Shown here: positions 61,921 through 64,000 of the stretch, piece by piece
Layout of the letters: each line of letters opens with the position of its first letter
How positions within the stretch are numbered: position 1 is the first letter of the stretch
Origin: Nitzschia sp. pyKryTriq1
Lineage: Eukaryota; Bacillariophyta; Bacillariophyceae; Bacillariales; Bacillariaceae
Reading direction: 5' to 3'
DNA: 64,000 nucleotides
Assembly: GCA_956465555.1 (NCBI GenBank)
Contig: OY101116.1
Coordinates: forward strand, 3,906,001 to 3,970,000
Notes under the pieces: generated by a model
Databases searched by the model: none
What the model saw: only the letters and a program-made list of their open reading frames with translations
What the model was told of the DNA's origin: nothing
Translations under genes and position numbers: made by a program

Positions 61921-62651
61921 GGAAATTTTCAACATTTGATGAACTTGGCAAGTATTTGCCGACTCAGTCAACTCGCCCATCTCCCGAAAATGAAACCGGT
62001 CCTACGAACATCCCCGCCATGAAAGTCTGACGATCCAAGACAGAATGGTGCCTTTGTTATTCACAAGAAGCGCGATGTGCCGAATGAGACTGCCACAGAG
62101 ATTGAGATTTGAGTAGAGAAGCTCGGTTGCTATGCAAAGTATGATGACGACGGAAATTTGCACGTTGGATGTGGTGGTGATGTCAAATGCCAAGTATCTA
62201 TGGGACACTGGAAGAATTAGCAGCAAGCGAATATCGAGTACAAGTAGGATCCTCGCTCCCCCCAGGATCCCGGGCTGCGGTCGCCTCCTCAATCCATCGG
62301 TTCCATTTATAGCGTTCTTCTTGACAGGAAAGCCACCTTCTTGTTTTGATGGACTCTTCCCGTATCGTTCTGCATGGTTTGATTTCGATTTCTTTCATCC
62401 ATCGTCCCACCCAAATTTTCAGAAGATCGCGCTCCGGCCGCGGTTCAACAGTCAGCACACAGCGCCCTGTTTGCAACGGAGAGCAGCACTCGCACCTTTT
62501 TCACACTCCCTGCCTCCTCCTATAAAAGAACGGTCTGAAATACAGGCATTGGCCTTTGTAATAGAATAGAATATATTATCTCGTATAGTGTTTCAATGCT
62601 ACTTCATCGTCATCGTGCATAATACTGTTCTTCTGCGACCTTCGGCATTAT
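61921..62651. other. intergenic with a broken coding-like stretch
   Basis: From about 62031 to 62214 the plus strand reads coding-like peptide pieces (QNGAFVIHKKRDVPNE, KYDDDGNLHVGCGGD) that are interrupted. This is a decayed fragment of a gene or mobile element I cannot name. A plus-strand ATG frame at 62132-62569 has no credible domain. Confidence 0.35.
62031..62214 (+). pseudogene. decayed coding fragment of unknown origin
   Basis: Balanced, charged composition and an acidic-Gly motif (YDDDGNLH) suggest a former coding sequence that is broken. Neither end is clear. It may come from a mobile element, and I could not assign a family. Confidence 0.3.
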
Positions 62652-63131
62652 TTATTTCTTCATGGTCACAGAAATTCTATTGATCATATTGTTTTCGTCA
62701 ATATCCACCACTCGCGTCAGCTTGACATTGACGAAGCCAAACTTACGCGTCCCTTCGCTGACACATTGGTTCTCGTTTTTCCCCATGCAAGAAGTGCTGC
62801 CCCAGATTGGTCCGATCCGGTTCTGCAATCGCTTCAGAAAGTGGCCTTTGCTCTTCTTCCCCAACGGAGTTGTGATAATGGCATTTTCGTTGATCAGCAG
62901 ACCTGCTTGGTCGAACCGTTTCTCGTCAATCTTTTCCTGGAACGCTTTTACGACCGCCACTGCCGCACAAGTTCGTCGGCTTTGATCTGACGACGGTGAA
63001 AGCGCCACCACGGTGCAGCAGGCAAGAATGCACCACGAGGAGACAACCACCACCAGCAAGCACCACCACAATCGACAACAAGAAAGGAGCATCATCATCA
63101 TAATCGTGTTGTGCAGCTGTGCGTCAATCAA
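62652..63131 (-). CDS. small secreted protein, possibly NTF2-like/SnoaL fold
   Basis: Intronless, 159 aa. Residues 1-43 form a signal peptide or anchor with a long hydrophobic stretch (WWCLLVVVVSSWCILACCTV); the MMMM at 63089-63100 could be the start. The mature part has an N-terminal helix (VAVVKAFQEKIDEKRFDQAG), a strand (LLINENAIITTPLG), a basic helix (KKSKGHFLKRLQNRIGPI), and beta strands (GTRKFGFVNVKLTRVV; NMINRISVTMKK). Helix followed by a curved sheet, and the length of about 115 residues, resemble the NTF2-like (SnoaL) superfamily. This is a fold guess without catalytic residues. The cysteines are not in an obvious disulfide pattern. Confidence 0.6.
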   Translation of the reverse strand: MIDAQLHNTIMMMMLLSCCRLWWCLLVVVVSSWCILACCTVVALSPSSDQSRRTCAAVAVVKAFQEKIDEKRFDQAGLLINENAIITTPLGKKSKGHFLKRLQNRIGPIWGSTSCMGKNENQCVSEGTRKFGFVNVKLTRVVDIDENNMINRISVTMKK

Positions 63132-63528
63132 TTTACGGTATTGAGTATCGTTGGTTTGCCTGATGCAGAAACGAGAGTAAAGTAAGATTGTTTATGCGAA
63201 CTGGTCATGATATGGTGGAGTTAGTTCACACTGTGCTGCACTATTATGTTCTTGGTCCGTATGTCCGGTAGATTGATGTACTTGGTGTCGGCATCATGTT
63301 TTTGACTCATGATTGGCTACCCGGGATTCACGTGCGTAGCGAGAGTTCCGGTACTGTTCTGTGTACTGGTACTGTACTCATACCTAATCGTACTCGTACT
63401 ACGTATGAGTGAGCCTGGAAAGTACAAGACTTCTTGTACCGTTTGTCTGTCATCCGTATCAATACGTAACTACAGTGACAATATGTAGAGAGGGGCGAAC
63501 ACTCAAAATGGAAAGTCGGAACCTCAAA
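63132..63528. other. intergenic
   Basis: It contains, at 63287-63320, about 33 bases nearly identical to 28417-28457. GTAC-rich DNA is at 63345-63400. No gene is seen. Confidence 0.4.
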
Positions 63529-63749
63529 TAATGCGTGCTTTTTCTCGTGCTTCATGACATAATAATAATAACAGGAATGCGTGCATTTCCTCGTGCTTCA
63601 TGAATGCGTGCATTTCCTCGTGCTTCATGACATAATAATAATAACAATAATGCGTGCATTTCCTCGTGCTTCATGACATAATAATAATAACAATAATGCG
63701 TGCATTTCCTCGTGCTTCATGACATAATAATAATAACAATAATGCGTGT
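63529..63749. repeat. 46-bp minisatellite
   Basis: Six copies begin ATGCGTG at 63531, 63577, 63604, 63650, 63696 and 63742. Spacing is 46 bp except for one shortened copy of 27 bp. The unit is ATGCGTGCATTTCCTCGTGC, then TTCATGAC and ATAATAATAATAACA. The later full copies are almost identical, suggesting recent slippage. Confidence 0.93.
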
Positions 63750-63784
63750 AGTCTACTACTGTCAATATATCAATTTATGTAGTT

Positions 63785-64000
63785 TTATGTTTCAAACTGC
63801 CCAGGATCCATTGAGAACCACACAGCTAAACCAAGAAATACGCATAAAGTTCCATCGAAGGGATTGGCAAAAATATGTTTGTCATGAACGGACTCGCCTG
63901 TCTGATCTGCTTTGTGCTTGTCGTACTTGCCAATAATGTTGTCTTCACCAAGTCGGAAGTTGTGCAAGCACAGAGTGCTGATCGAAATACTACGAGCCAT
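63785..64000 (-). mobile_element. partial tyrosine-recombinase-like (Crypton-type?) fragment at window edge
   Basis: An open 71-codon stretch on the minus strand runs from the window's right end to a stop at 63785. Its start lies outside. It reads LGEDNIIGKYDKHKADQTGE, VHDKHIFANPFDGTLCVFLG and LAVWFS. The K-x-D-Q-x-G-E then K-H-x-x-A-N-P then C-x-x-x-L-A-x-x pattern resembles the region between the catalytic Arg and His blocks of Crypton/Ngaro-type tyrosine recombinases in stramenopiles. The recombinase catalytic boxes are not visible here, and the frame ends near the 46-bp minisatellite, so this is probably a truncated copy. The family call is from memory. Confidence 0.4.

Noticed and set aside
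62132-62569. A 145-codon ATG frame on the plus strand
   Set aside because: Its composition is unlike local genes and it overlaps the decayed coding-like stretch in another frame.
63529-63749. CRISPR array
   Set aside because: The regular units are whole 46-bp tandem copies with no unique spacers; eukaryotic minisatellite.

Overview
The window is nuclear DNA of a diatom, most likely a raphid pennate. Four things point there: (1) three genes join a CRAL-TRIO-like domain to a DUF6824 domain, a diatom-type domain; (2) a plastid HU protein carries a signal peptide followed by an AFVKG cleavage motif, the ASAFAP-type signal of secondary plastids; (3) other genes look like families expanded in diatoms (TPR-like, YGYGDAAP-repeat, large spacers of low-complexity residues); (4) introns are few and short (about 85-150 bp) with GT/AG borders. 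Coding regions are full of CAA, CAT, GAT, ACA and AGC runs. Intergenic DNA is rich in TAG/CTA runs and in GTAC-centred palindromes. Family names are from recognition by eye, with no database search.

Layout. 1-8.4 kb: minus-strand genes for a signal-peptide membrane protein, CRAL-TRIO/DUF6824 protein 1, an F-box-like protein and plastid HU. 8.9-9.6 kb: a retroelement fossil. 10-13.5 kb: a HIT protein, an acidic repeat protein interrupted by a 200-N assembly gap, and a small coiled-coil protein. 14-25 kb: a type II membrane glycosyltransferase-like protein, a mitochondrial carrier, a TauE/SafE transporter, VPS51 and a polyQ membrane protein. 25.9-27.5 kb: a three-exon double HMG-box gene, with its last exon placed by reading frame and splice sites. 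27.5-29.8 kb: gene-poor. 29.8-34 kb: YGYGDAAP-repeat protein, CRAL-TRIO/DUF6824 protein 2, TPR-like protein. 34-36.2 kb: a gene-poor, partly AT-rich stretch with two palindromes. 36.2-48.6 kb: CRAL-TRIO/DUF6824 protein 3, Beclin 1/Atg6, a PH-like membrane protein, a 2OG-Fe(II) oxygenase, a second F-box-like paralogue and an unknown basic protein. 49.4-58.1 kb: one uninterrupted 2,900-codon gene with about fifty IQ motifs. 58.2-63.1 kb: a double-cupin protein, a GT61 glycosyltransferase and a small secreted protein. 63.5-64 kb: a 46-bp minisatellite beside a partial tyrosine-recombinase-like gene cut by the window edge.

The genes do not form one pathway. Recognisable cell biology includes retrograde trafficking (VPS51), autophagy/Vps34 (Beclin 1), organelle DNA packaging (HU), chromatin (HMGB), Golgi glycosylation (two candidates) and calmodulin or centrosome-type scaffolding (IQ giant). 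The strongest candidates for undescribed biology are the IQ-only giant, the dispersed CRAL-TRIO/DUF6824 and F-box-like paralogues, and the acidic protein with repeated DYxPVxDYT motifs.
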